From the NCBI RefSeq assembly GCF_032341175.1, contig NZ_CP135435.1, forward strand, positions 4,030,001 to 4,094,000: a DNA stretch of 64,000 nucleotides, read 5' to 3'. Shown here one piece after another: positions 37,061-46,384 of the stretch. The DNA comes from Bacillus sp. DTU_2020_1000418_1_SI_GHA_SEK_038. GTDB taxonomy: Bacteria; Bacillota; Bacilli; Bacillales; Cytobacillaceae. The notes beneath the pieces were generated by a model, which did no database searches, had not been told where the DNA came from, and worked only from the letters and a program-made list of their open reading frames with translations. Numbering within the stretch: the stretch's first letter is position 1; each line of letters starts with the position of its first letter. The position numbers and the translations under genes are program-made.

Positions 37061-37243
37061 ACCTTGAAACTGTTGCCACAGATACTCCCGATAATTTCGC
37101 AACATCTCTTATTGTGGTTGTCAAACTAAGTCACCTCTTTAAAGAAAAAAGGGTTTCCGCACAAAATCAAGAATATTTCCAATATAGAATAATAAGTTTT
37201 GAATGTAACCTAACTAAAAAATTTATTAATAAAAGGTGATCAA

Positions 37244-37798
37244 TTGAATATTGGAAATGCGGTAAAGGCACAAAGAATTTCAAAAAACCTATCTGTTCGG
37301 GAATTGGCGGCACGGACGGGATTGTCCCCCGGGTCGATTAGCAAGATTGAGAATGGGAAAACGATTCCTAATGTCATGACTTTGAAAAATATTGCGGATG
37401 CAATGGAAGTACCGGTTGCTTATTTTTTTCTAGAAGAGGAGGAACAGCTAGTCCAGATCATACGAAAAAAAGACAGGCCTGTATTAACAAGAAATATTAG
37501 TGAAACGGGGGAAGTGACAGAGGAAATGCTTTCTAATGGAAAGGACAATTTAATGCAGCCGTGCATTATTACCTTTTCAGGAGGAAGCCATTCAGGTGAA
37601 GCCATTTCACATAAGGGAGAAGATTTTATTTATGTTTTAAAAGGAAACCTATTATGTGTTTTAGAAGGATTGGATCGTTATGAATTAGAAGAAGGCGATT
37701 CGATGTACTTTCCTAGCACAATCCCGCACAGGTGGGAAAACCTATCAAAAACGGAGGAAGCTAAAATAATGGTTGTCGCCTCCCCTGCTAGTTTTTAA
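37244..37798 (+). CDS. XRE-family regulator with C-terminal cupin (module 4)
   Basis: The 184-residue protein starts at TTG behind AAAAGGTGATC. The XRE domain spans about residues 8-62 (KNLSVRELAARTGLSPGSIS) and the cupin about 105-180 (GEDFIYVLKGNLLCVLEG, ELEEGDSMYFPSTIPHRWEN). It has its own terminator and lies 165 bases ahead of the nucleobase permease. The permease and deaminase after it suggest that the cupin senses a purine or related heterocycle; that is inference. Confidence 0.9.
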   Translation: MNIGNAVKAQRISKNLSVRELAARTGLSPGSISKIENGKTIPNVMTLKNIADAMEVPVAYFFLEEEEQLVQIIRKKDRPVLTRNISETGEVTEEMLSNGKDNLMQPCIITFSGGSHSGEAISHKGEDFIYVLKGNLLCVLEGLDRYELEEGDSMYFPSTIPHRWENLSKTEEAKIMVVASPASF

Positions 37799-37815
37799 AA
37801 TTGATCTGCAACTTC

Positions 37816-37868
37816 GAGTGGAGCAACTCTGAGCCAAATGGCTTTAGGATTGCTCCACTCTTTTTTCC
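37816..37868 (+). terminator. Terminator after the module-4 regulator
   Basis: GAGTGGAGCAA pairs with TTGCTCCACTC around an inner AGCCA/TGGCT hairpin, followed by TTTTTTCC. Confidence 0.85.
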
Positions 37869-37962
37869 AAAAAAAAACATTTATTTTCTATGCATCGTTT
37901 CCTTCTAGAAACAATATATATTTAAGGAAACATAAAATAACTTTTGACAGGGGGTTTACTTA

Positions 37963-39270
37963 TTGGAGAAACAGAGTGAAATTCAGCTGGTGGCTAATGT
38001 AGATGACAAAATACCCGCAGGACAAGCCATTTTTCTAGGGTTTCAGCATGTACTCGCAATGGATCTTTATATTGTTCCTATTATTTTGGCGGGCGCACTT
38101 TCAATGGGAGTGAGTGACAAGTCTTTCCTTATTCAGATGACTTTTTTAGCTGCAGGCATTGCGACCATTATTCAAACGAAATGGGGGCTTAAACTCCCGG
38201 TTGTTCAAGGACCTTCTTATATACCGTTAGGAGCGCTCGCTTTTATCGGAGGGACTCTTGGTTTATCAGCCATGATTGGCAGTTTAATACCTGGTGCCAT
38301 CCTATTAGCGGTTTTAGGATATTTTAAGCTGATTGGAAAAATTATTGAAAAACTAATCCCACCAATTGTTGCTGGGACGGTCATTCTTGTGATCGGTGTC
38401 GCGCTAATGCCAGTGGCTATGAAAAATGTTTTCTATTCTCCTGTTGGTGACCCAAAGGCAAATTTAATCATCGCAGGAACATCGGCATTGTTATTAGTCA
38501 TCTTCCTCATATTAGGCGGCAGGACGGGAAGGACATCAAAAATCATCAAATTACTTTCCGTTTTACTTGCTCTAACAGGTGGGACCATTGTTGCTGCAGC
38601 ATATGGAATGGTCGACTTTTCACCGGTGAAAGAGGCTTCGTGGATTTCGTTTCCTAAGATTTTTTCTTATGGAATGCCTACATTTGATATCTCTGCAGTA
38701 TTAACGATGGTCTTTATCTATTTTGTTATTTTAATAGAAAGTACTGGAACTTGGTTTGCGGTTGGAGCTGTTTCTAATAGCGAGATTACAAAGGAAAGGA
38801 TAAACAGCGGAACGGCTGGAGAAGGACTTGGCTGTGCTATTGGCTCCGTCATTGGGGGCATGCCAGTCACAGGATATTCCACAAATGCCGGGATCATCGC
38901 TGTCACCGGTGTGGCAAGCAGAACAGCCATTCTAGCTGCAGGAGGAATACTCGTCATTCTCGGATTAATCCCTAAATTAACAACATTAATTTCTTGCATT
39001 CCAGAGGTTGTGATTATGGGTGTCTTCGCCATCGTGACGGTCATTATTGCGATGAACGGGCTAAGGATTATAAAAAACATTGATTTTACTGAAAGAAATA
39101 TGATTGTCGTTGGGATTCCAGTCCTGTTAGCCATTGGAGGGATGGTCATTCCTGCTGAAATCGTCTCGCTGTTTCCGCAATTTATTCAATATTTAATTTC
39201 AGCCGGTATGGCGATTGGGGCTATTTTTGCAGTGCTACTAAACTTAGTTTTGCCTAAAGATGCAAAGTGA
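37963..39270 (+). CDS. NCS2-family nucleobase permease (xanthine/uracil type)
   Basis: The 435-residue membrane carrier starts at TTG behind ACAGGGGGTTT. It has the NCS2 signatures QHVLAMDLYIVPII near the N-terminus, KWGLKLPVVQGPSYIPLGAL (helix 3) and the ESTGTWFAVGAVSNSE segment of helix 8, plus GEGLGCAIGSVIGGMPVTGY. These proton symporters import xanthine, urate, uracil or related bases. The linked deaminase at 39289 fits use of a purine such as guanine, 8-oxoguanine or a relative. Confidence 0.92.
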   Translation: MEKQSEIQLVANVDDKIPAGQAIFLGFQHVLAMDLYIVPIILAGALSMGVSDKSFLIQMTFLAAGIATIIQTKWGLKLPVVQGPSYIPLGALAFIGGTLGLSAMIGSLIPGAILLAVLGYFKLIGKIIEKLIPPIVAGTVILVIGVALMPVAMKNVFYSPVGDPKANLIIAGTSALLLVIFLILGGRTGRTSKIIKLLSVLLALTGGTIVAAAYGMVDFSPVKEASWISFPKIFSYGMPTFDISAVLTMVFIYFVILIESTGTWFAVGAVSNSEITKERINSGTAGEGLGCAIGSVIGGMPVTGYSTNAGIIAVTGVASRTAILAAGGILVILGLIPKLTTLISCIPEVVIMGVFAIVTVIIAMNGLRIIKNIDFTERNMIVVGIPVLLAIGGMVIPAEIVSLFPQFIQYLISAGMAIGAIFAVLLNLVLPKDAK

Positions 39271-39288
39271 AAATTAGGAGGATCATGA

Positions 39289-40653
39289 ATGTCGCAAATT
39301 TTATTGAAAAATGCCTATCTCGTTACAATGAATAAAGACAAACAAGTTTATGAAAATGGAGATATTTTAATAGAAAACAACAAAATCGTTAAAGTCGGAA
39401 AGGTAAATCGGGAAAGCGTGCAAAATCATGCGGAGGTCATAGATTGTACCGGAAAAATGATATTGCCCGGCTTGGTCAACACCCATGTTCATACAACACA
39501 ACAATTGGGGCGCGGCCTTGCTGATGATGTGGATCTGCTCACCTGGCTCAGAAAAAGAACTTGGCCATATGAAAGCAGTATGAGTAAAGAGGAACAATAT
39601 TTGTCCGCCATCGCTTGCTGCATAGAATTAATTAAATCCGGCGTCACTTCTTTTGCAGAAGCAGGAGGTTTCCATGTCGATTCAATCGGAAAAGCAGTAG
39701 AAAAAATGGGAATTCGCTGTGCTTTGGCAAGATCTACAATGGATGCCGGCGAAGGCCTCCCTGAAAATTGGATTGAACAGACGGATGAAACGTTAAATAT
39801 ACAATTAGAAGCATTTGAAAAATGGAACAATCGAGCAAATGGGCGCGTTAAATACTGGTTTGGTGTTCGAACTATTTTTAATGCAACGGAGGAACTTCTC
39901 CTAAGAACGAGAGAAATAGCAGATAAACTATGTACGGGTGTTCATATGCATATAGCCGAGATTCCTGAAGAAAATGAATTTTCAAAGGAGAAATTTGGTT
40001 ATTCGACAGTGGAGTATTTGTCAAATATCGGCTTTTTAGACAAAAACCTGATAGCTGCACACACGGTTTGGCTAACAAATAAGGAAGTTGATTTATTTAG
40101 AAATCATGATGTGAAAGTATCCCATAATCCAGCCGCAGCGATGAGAGTGCTCGGTTTTGCCAAGATCCCTGAAATGGTTTCAAAAGGAGTCACTGTTTCG
40201 ATTGGGACAGACGGGGCACCTTGTAATAATCGAATGGATATGATCGATGAAATGCATCTTACCGCTCTCATTCATAAAGGCAGAACGTTGGATCCAAAAG
40301 TAATTCCTGCTGAGACAATTCTTGAAATGGCAACCATTAATGGAGCGAAGGCGATTCTGCAGGAGAGTGAAATCGGAAGCCTGGAGGCTGGAAAAAAAGC
40401 GGACTTGATTATTATCAATCCGCATTCAATCGGCAGCCTCCCCCTTCACGATCCCGTTTCTAATCTAGTTTATGCCATGCATTCATCGAATGTTGAATCG
40501 ACAATGTGTGACGGCAAATGGATTATGAAGGATCGGAATATTTTAGTTGTGGATGAGGAAGAAATCTTAATAGAAGCGCAGAAAATGGCGGAAAGTATAA
40601 GAAAAAGAGCAGGCATTCATTTGCCTGAACGGTTTCAGACGATTAGGTACTAA
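39289..40653 (+). CDS. Amidohydrolase, 8-oxoguanine/heterocycle deaminase type
   Basis: The 454-residue enzyme has metal ligands in GLVNTHVHTTQ (H66, H68), HMHIAEIPEEN, AAHTVWL and IGTDGAPCNN (D308). Its RGLADDVDLLTWLRKRTWPY segment is typical of the 8-oxoguanine deaminase and AtzB-like branch rather than of the two island paralogs at 24093 and 31117. It follows the NCS2 permease by 18 bases with GGAGGATCATGA as ribosome site, so uptake and deamination of the same base are probable. The exact substrate cannot be fixed. A weak GGGGGCC/GGTCCCC hairpin follows at about 40669. Confidence 0.88.
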   Translation: MSQILLKNAYLVTMNKDKQVYENGDILIENNKIVKVGKVNRESVQNHAEVIDCTGKMILPGLVNTHVHTTQQLGRGLADDVDLLTWLRKRTWPYESSMSKEEQYLSAIACCIELIKSGVTSFAEAGGFHVDSIGKAVEKMGIRCALARSTMDAGEGLPENWIEQTDETLNIQLEAFEKWNNRANGRVKYWFGVRTIFNATEELLLRTREIADKLCTGVHMHIAEIPEENEFSKEKFGYSTVEYLSNIGFLDKNLIAAHTVWLTNKEVDLFRNHDVKVSHNPAAAMRVLGFAKIPEMVSKGVTVSIGTDGAPCNNRMDMIDEMHLTALIHKGRTLDPKVIPAETILEMATINGAKAILQESEIGSLEAGKKADLIIINPHSIGSLPLHDPVSNLVYAMHSSNVESTMCDGKWIMKDRNILVVDEEEILIEAQKMAESIRKRAGIHLPERFQTIRY

Positions 40654-40829
40654 AAATTATTTTACCAAGGGGGCCTACACGGGTCCCCTAATTATTTACC
40701 TCCAATCTGTAAAAACCCTTGTACCGCTTGAGAATATTTTTTTACTTTTGAAGAAATAATCTTAAGCGGACATTGAGTCCTTTATTTTAATAGAATGACT
40801 ATATTTTTCATCCAATTACAAGCTTAGAC

Positions 40830-41604
40830 ATAAAATTGGTTTTATTGCACATTATCCGCCAAATGTTCATTTACCCTATGGAAAAGAGTACTTAATTTAG
40901 TTGTATATAATCTAGGTTGTACTTATCCCTGTTTTGACCACTCAAAATACATAAATTGAGATAAAAATTACACTTTTACAGGGTGAGTGGAAGGTTTGTC
41001 AGCCAGATTTGGTTGTTTATCAGCCAAATTGAGGAGTTTGTCAGCCAATTTCAGGTAGTTGTCAGCCAAATTGACTGGTTTATCAGCCAATCCTCAAAAC
41101 TGCCACCCATCGCTTGGATACCAGCTAATTCCTGAGTTTGAATTAGTTAAAGCACATATTGTTTTACTGCACATTCCCTCCAACTGCGTAATAAAAATCC
41201 GGCATTTCTGCCAACTTCAACATATTATTTTTCCTCAATTATTTTATATTAGTGATATTGGAAATTGGGATAGCGTTAGCAGTGAAAAGCATTTTTTCGG
41301 GACCCTACTAACCAAACAATTGATTAGCCTTTTTTCCTTAAAATTTATTTCGAGACTCTACTGATCAAACGTTTGATTAAACTTTTTACCGAATATATAT
41401 TTCGAGTCCCTACTGACCAAACGTTTGATTAAAACTTTTGAGCAACGATGTAGATGAATTTTGTAAGTTGAACAACAAAAAACCCACCATCGGTTAAGAT
41501 GATGAGCTAAATTGGACTAATTTCTTCTGCTGTAAAAACCCGACTTTTCTATAACTCTATATCCCTTTTTGGATGAAAACACTAAATCCGTCCCCGTTTT
41601 TTGT
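40830..41604. repeat. Long duplicated spacer, copy 1, with family B and E repeats
   Basis: This spacer and the one at 43830-44470 are close copies, colinear from the CAATTTCAAGCTTAGG-type start through the CAGCCAA array (about 40995-41095), the TACCAGCTAATTCCTGAG and GGGATAGCGT segments, E palindromes (GATCAAACGTTTGATTAA) and a GATGATGAGCTAAAT segment. The duplication continues into the 3' end of the gene at 41605. A family A fragment lies before it at about 40764. No gene is seen in 40654-41604. Confidence 0.85.
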
Positions 41605-43545
41605 TTATTTCAATTGCTCCAATTTATGTTTAGATGGAGTTTGGTAAGATACATGGCCATCAATTTTTGTCACATAATGTCCATCGCCAATCGAATATTG
41701 GCCGCCGAATTCGTTGTCATAGCGATATACGCGGTATTTTTCACCGGGATTAAGGACTCTTACGAATTGGAGACCCTTATCTGTTCGTTTCCATAGATTG
41801 ATAGGTTTTTCGATGGCAAGTCTGCCAATTTGCCCCTTTTTCAAGATAACGCCATCCCAATAGACAAGCGGTGTTTCCTTGGCAGGGACTTCGACTTCGG
41901 GCGCAGCCATGTCTTTTCTGCCAAATTCATAGATTGCAACCGTACCGGATACTTCATGAGTCGCAGCTAAAAGGGCATAACCTGTAGGACTTTTATCAGC
42001 TGAAATAAAACGTAAACCTTCAGGTGATACATCCCCTTTAATATCCTCACTGTAATCTCTACTTGAAATAAATGTAACGAATTCAGGCTTCAGTGGATTC
42101 GCAAGGTCATACACCATAATTCCGCTCACTCGCTCCAATGCGATAAATGCATACGTTTTCCCATCAATTTCCCCACTAACAACAGTTTCTGGTTCTGGTC
42201 CTTTTGCAGAACTCCGTTTGTCATACGCGATTTCCTCGTTATCCGTGTTAAAGAACTCAGGGAGTGCTTCCGATGTGATTTTTTCAAAGTCACTTCCGCT
42301 ATCATACACTAGCTCCATTGTTTCAGCGTCAAAGATCGAGAAACTGCGCCCACCATACGAATAAAGCGCTTCATAAGAACCATCCGTTGCCATCCCTTGT
42401 TCGAGTGTGATTTTTGTTTTCTTCATCTCATCGAATAATCCATCGGCAACTTTTTGATCAAGTTCTTCTTGCGTGAAACCTTTATAATGATCGGCATTCA
42501 ATTTAATCTTGTCGGCGATATCACCGATTTCTGCCTCTTCGGAATACGCTTCGTAATCTCGGGTGTCACCTTCATTAGGTGTCAAAATATATGTTTTACC
42601 TCCGGCTGTAAATGTATCAATGGCATCTGGCATGTAAAAACCTAAAAGAGGAAGACGTTCAATTGTTGTTTCTTTGTTCCGCTTCCCATCTAGTTCATTC
42701 CCTGGAAGAGAGTGATCTTTTACACCAAGTCCTTTCACATGAAGGATTTTTTCTGCCACAAGGTCAACTGTCGCGATTGCGTTGTTTTCTTGCATCGATA
42801 CATACGCTACTTTACTATCTTGAGAAACCGCTACATACTCAGGTTCCAATTGTTGAAGAGCTGTCCCTTTAGAATTTAAACGGACTTTTTCATCAATTTC
42901 TACATCCTTAAACGAAAGTGTATTTGCTGTAAATTTACTTGGCTCTTTCGTGACGTCAATGATTGAAATCGTCCCTTCCGGATCAACTGCGTAATCATCA
43001 CTTGGCTCTCCTTCATTTGCAACGATCGCTTTCGTTCCGTCTGGTGTAAATGTCACCATGTCAGGCAACGAACCCACTCGCACTTTCGACATATATTCTC
43101 CGTCTTTTGATAGAAAAACAATATAGCCTGGGTCTGTCTTCGGATTGCTAACAACAGAAAGAGCAACTAAATCTTTTGTCGGATGGGAGGCAACACTTGT
43201 AATATCTGCTGCGTTTTCAATTCCAAAATCCGCTAATAATACGCGTTTTAATGATTTTACTTTTTTAAATTCACCTGACGTTAGTTGTTCAAAAGAAAGA
43301 ATATCAATTCCAGAAGCAGCTCCATTTGTGACAAAAGCACGCTTTAGTGTCTCATCGTAAGCCATAATCTCAGTGCCACCAATGCCTACACCACTGTCAT
43401 ATTGACCAATTTGAGTAACCTTTAAATGGTCCTCTTTATATTGAAAAAAAGATGATTGTTCCGCGAATACATTGTACGGCTGGCTTGCACCAAAGAGAAT
43501 ACCTGCTGCCGCAATTCCTGCAACTATGTTCTTTCTCAATTTCAT
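41605..43545 (-). CDS. Secreted choice-of-anchor I protein with C-terminal cell-surface module
   Basis: The 646-residue protein has a Sec signal peptide (residues 1-29, ending at NVFAEQ) and a long beta-propeller-like region: repeated LYSYGGRSFSIFDAETME- and LTPNEGDTRDYEAY-type motifs characterise the choice-of-anchor I family, often found in surface or alkaline-phosphatase-related proteins. Residues from about 550 form a separate module (ETPLVYWDGVILKKGQIGRL ... SYQTPSKHKLEQLK) that is almost identical to the C-terminus of the protein at 44734. The ribosome site is TTTTGGGGGTC. Catalytic activity is not evident; a surface role is likely. Confidence 0.85.
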   Translation of the reverse strand: MKLRKNIVAGIAAAGILFGASQPYNVFAEQSSFFQYKEDHLKVTQIGQYDSGVGIGGTEIMAYDETLKRAFVTNGAASGIDILSFEQLTSGEFKKVKSLKRVLLADFGIENAADITSVASHPTKDLVALSVVSNPKTDPGYIVFLSKDGEYMSKVRVGSLPDMVTFTPDGTKAIVANEGEPSDDYAVDPEGTISIIDVTKEPSKFTANTLSFKDVEIDEKVRLNSKGTALQQLEPEYVAVSQDSKVAYVSMQENNAIATVDLVAEKILHVKGLGVKDHSLPGNELDGKRNKETTIERLPLLGFYMPDAIDTFTAGGKTYILTPNEGDTRDYEAYSEEAEIGDIADKIKLNADHYKGFTQEELDQKVADGLFDEMKKTKITLEQGMATDGSYEALYSYGGRSFSIFDAETMELVYDSGSDFEKITSEALPEFFNTDNEEIAYDKRSSAKGPEPETVVSGEIDGKTYAFIALERVSGIMVYDLANPLKPEFVTFISSRDYSEDIKGDVSPEGLRFISADKSPTGYALLAATHEVSGTVAIYEFGRKDMAAPEVEVPAKETPLVYWDGVILKKGQIGRLAIEKPINLWKRTDKGLQFVRVLNPGEKYRVYRYDNEFGGQYSIGDGHYVTKIDGHVSYQTPSKHKLEQLK

Positions 43546-43829
43546 CTGCTAGACCCCCAAAATATATTATCTATCAGAAACCAATTCTAGTTGTCTATTA
43601 TTAAGAAAGTATGAATGTATTGTATTTTATCTGTATTTTTCCAGTAATTTTGGGTGCTAGGATTGGTGGAGACTAAAATTTCAACAGAACCCTTCCTTCA
43701 TAACTATTTGACAAGAAAACTTTCTAAATTACCATTTGTGTATTCGCTTATAAAAACTGGTTGCTTTGACATATATAGCTCCACTTTTCCAAATATCGGT
43801 ATACTAAACTAGCATATCGAGAGTATATT

Positions 43830-44470
43830 ATTCATCCAATTTCAAGCTTAGGTATAAAATTGGTTTCATCGCACATTATAATCGCATTATTACAATGTGG
43901 TTGGAAGTTTATCAGCCAGATTTGGTAGTTTATCAGCCGAATTGAGGAGTTTGTCAGCCAATTTCAGGTGGTTGTCAGCCAAATTGACTGGTTTATCAGC
44001 CAATTCCCACAGGTTACCCCCAAATCGAACGGATACCAGCTAATTCCTGAGCTTGATATCAGTTAAAGTACATATTGTTTTACTGCACTTTCCCTCCAAA
44101 TGCGTAATAAAAATCTGGCTTTTCTGCCAACCTCAATATATTATTTTTCCTTAATTATTTTATTCCAGTGATATTGGGAATTGGGATAGCGTCAGCAGTG
44201 TAAAGCATTTTTTTATTTCGTGACTCTACTGATCAAACGATTGATTAAACTTTCGACCTAATATTTACTCCGAGTCTCTACTAACCAAACGTTTGATTGA
44301 AACTTTTGATTAACGATGTAGATGAGTTTTGAAAGTTGAGCAACAAAAAAACCCATCATCAGTTAAGATGATGAGCTAAATAAGACTAGTTTCTTCTGCT
44401 GTATAAACCCGACTTTTCTATAACTCTAAATCCTTTTTGGAAGAAAACACTAAAACCATCCTATGTTTTG
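43830..44470. repeat. Long duplicated spacer, copy 2, with family B and E repeats
   Basis: Colinear copy of 40830-41604 with single-base differences. The CAGCCAA array runs from about 43912 to 44008, followed by E palindromes near 44226 and 44283. It ends at TGTTTAT, where copy 1 runs straight into a stop codon but copy 2 is interrupted by the 257-bp element. The remaining sequence from 43546 to 43830 shows no gene. Confidence 0.85.
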
Positions 44471-44475
44471 TTTAT

Positions 44476-44732
44476 CGCAGATTAACGAGCTGTAAGACCC
44501 TCACTTCAAGAAGTTGAATAAATCAAAAATTTCTAAGTGGGCGATCAACAGCCTGTAATGGCCTGAATTTAGGAACACAGACTTAGAACGCGATGTCCTG
44601 TGGCAACATCTGTGTGACCCACATCCTATGGGCCGCAACTAACAATCAGTGGGGGATGAAGGCAGACTAAGTACGCAACGTCTGCACCAGCACTTCCTGT
44701 GCGTCGAAAACCCCAACTGATTGAATTTTCAC
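44476..44732. mobile_element. 257-bp structured insertion, candidate multi-hairpin RNA element
   Basis: The segment is absent from the paralogous site at 41604 and is bordered on both sides by TTTAT (44471-44475 and 44733-44737), as expected for a 5-bp target duplication. It holds hairpins ACACAGA/TCTGTGT, CCCA/TGGG with loop CATCCTA, GCAGAC/GTCTGC, GCAC/GTGC with loop TTCCT, and an outer stem CAATCAGTGGGG/CCCCAACTGATTG. Repeated TCCT-containing loops recall the Bacillaceae-1 RNA motif (RUCCU loops), which I can only suggest. It has no coding frame. Confidence 0.5.
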
Positions 44733-44733
44733 T

Positions 44734-45801
44734 TTATTTCAATTGCTCCAATTTATGTTTAGATGGAGTTTGGTATGATACATACCCTTCTATTTTTGTC
44801 ACATAGTGTCCATCGCCAACCGAATATTGGCCGCCGAATTCGTTGTCATAGCGGTATACGCGGTATTTTTCACCGGGATTTAGGACTCTGACGAACTGGA
44901 GACCCTCGTCTGTGCGTTTCCATAGATTGATAGGTTTTTCGATGGAAAGTCTTCCGATCTGGCCCTTTTTCAAGATAACGCCATCCCAATAAACAAGCGG
45001 TGTTTCCTTGGCAGGCACTTCGACTTCTACTTCCTCTTCTGGTGCAGCTGGTTTCATCACATTCCAGAAAAGCTCCGATATCGCCTTGTAGCCGTCTTCG
45101 CTCAAATGAATATCTTTTGGGTTTGGTAAAAAAGCAATATTTTGTGCGATGACATCTGCAGTTGGAACGTAGGCAGAGACGGATTGGGTCGCAATTTGCT
45201 CAATCATTGAATTTAGTGCAGTTAATAATTGGTTGAGAGCAGGCTGGTGCTCAGCCGGCAAATGCGGATATGGATTGTAGTAGCCCATGATATAAAGCTT
45301 TATATCTGGATTTAACGATTTTACAGCAGTAATAATTTTAACAAGGTTTTGTTGAATTTCCGCAAAGGTTTGCTTAACCTCTTCCTGATCAAAAGAAACG
45401 GTTTGATTTTCCGGGTCAATCTTAATCTTCTTTAAAATATCATTGGCGCCGATATCTAGAGTCACATGCGTGGCTTGGCTCAAAACAGCTTGGATTCCAT
45501 CGTTGTCCCCTTTGGTCACGTTATTGGCAATGTCTTCAAGTACATTTGTTGTCGTATAACCTGGTACGGCGTAATCCCTGACAAATGTTTGGAGAACCTC
45601 AGCGCTCTTGAAGTTTTCCGCAATAAAGTCAGGATAGCCCTTGCCAATCTCGCCATACGGCGTTAGGCCGGCAGCCAGGGAATCCCCAAGACTAACATAA
45701 TAAACATTATTTTCTACAGCAGCTGAGCTGGCAATTGGCTGCGCCACCATCCCAAATAAAAGCGCAAACACGAATAAAACCTTTGCAAAATACTTAGACA
45801 A
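44734..45801 (-). CDS. Secreted SGNH/GDSL hydrolase with C-terminal surface module
   Basis: The 355-residue protein starts at TTG behind GTAGGAGGTCT and has a signal peptide to about residue 28. SGNH blocks are clear: VSLGDSLAAG (nucleophile Ser41), the glycine block around YAVPGYTT, DIGAND (Asn120) and KDIHLS (Asp230, His232). Such enzymes are lipases or deacetylases, often acting on cell-wall or capsule acyl groups. From about residue 262 the chain is the same module as in the 41605 protein (ETPLVYWDGVILKKGQIGRL ... KHKLEQLK), with a few substitutions. The structured insertion lies exactly at its stop codon. Confidence 0.9.
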   Translation of the reverse strand: MSKYFAKVLFVFALLFGMVAQPIASSAAVENNVYYVSLGDSLAAGLTPYGEIGKGYPDFIAENFKSAEVLQTFVRDYAVPGYTTTNVLEDIANNVTKGDNDGIQAVLSQATHVTLDIGANDILKKIKIDPENQTVSFDQEEVKQTFAEIQQNLVKIITAVKSLNPDIKLYIMGYYNPYPHLPAEHQPALNQLLTALNSMIEQIATQSVSAYVPTADVIAQNIAFLPNPKDIHLSEDGYKAISELFWNVMKPAAPEEEVEVEVPAKETPLVYWDGVILKKGQIGRLSIEKPINLWKRTDEGLQFVRVLNPGEKYRVYRYDNEFGGQYSVGDGHYVTKIEGYVSYQTPSKHKLEQLK

Positions 45802-46015
45802 ATAGACCTCCTACTTTCATAACAATTTAGAATATTCAAACAACACTCTATTAGTCTACCTTAATTAAATAGGAAAAAACAACTAGAAAAATTAGCGATG
45901 TGGGTAATATTTGTTGACATTTTTCGCTATTAAGTGGAAGCACGGGAACGTTACTTTCACTTCCTTTTGTGGATAGGAGGGCTTTCTCTTATAATTTCCA
46001 AAGGTTGTTTGCAAT

Positions 46016-46042
46016 TTAAGTCATTGCTCCATATGTCGTCAT
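46016..46042 (-). pseudogene. Decayed copy 1 of the type I toxin gene
   Basis: Only MTTYGAMT remains before a TAA, corresponding to the start MVTYEAMN of the toxin at 60373. The leader between 46042 and about 46120 still aligns (GTAGTTGCTAGATCAATAT) with the leader of the intact gene. The remaining spacer 45802-46170 shows no gene. Confidence 0.55.
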
Positions 46043-46170
46043 TTTCCTATCTACTTCCTATCCGGAGATGGTGGACGGCCCATCAGCTTTCAGTAGTTGC
46101 TAGATCAATATTTTCATACTTCCTTTGAAATAACTAGAAATATATGAACAAATGTTTTTGTTGTGACCTT

Positions 46171-46345
46171 CTATCTGAGCTTGGCGGACATCAGGTCCGT
46201 TATTTGCGGTAAAAGGGGCTATTTCCTTATGTTTGAGGACATACATTCCTTTAATTTGTAAGAAAGCAGTGATTTCCTAGTGTTTCTCAGCAGATAACGT
46301 ACTCAGTGTCCGCTTAGCCCTTCAATTAGCGTCATTTTAGGAGAA
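46171..46345 (-). repeat. Family A MITE-like element, copy 4 (inverted)
   Basis: It reads TATCTGAGCTTGGCGGACAT at the left and GTGTCCGCTTAGCCC, TTCAATTAGCG at the right, the reverse complement of copies 1-3, with a shortened middle. It directly adjoins the longest family B array. Confidence 0.85.
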
Positions 46346-46384
46346 AACTAATAATTTCGCTTCTAATTTTGTGGTTTGACGCCA

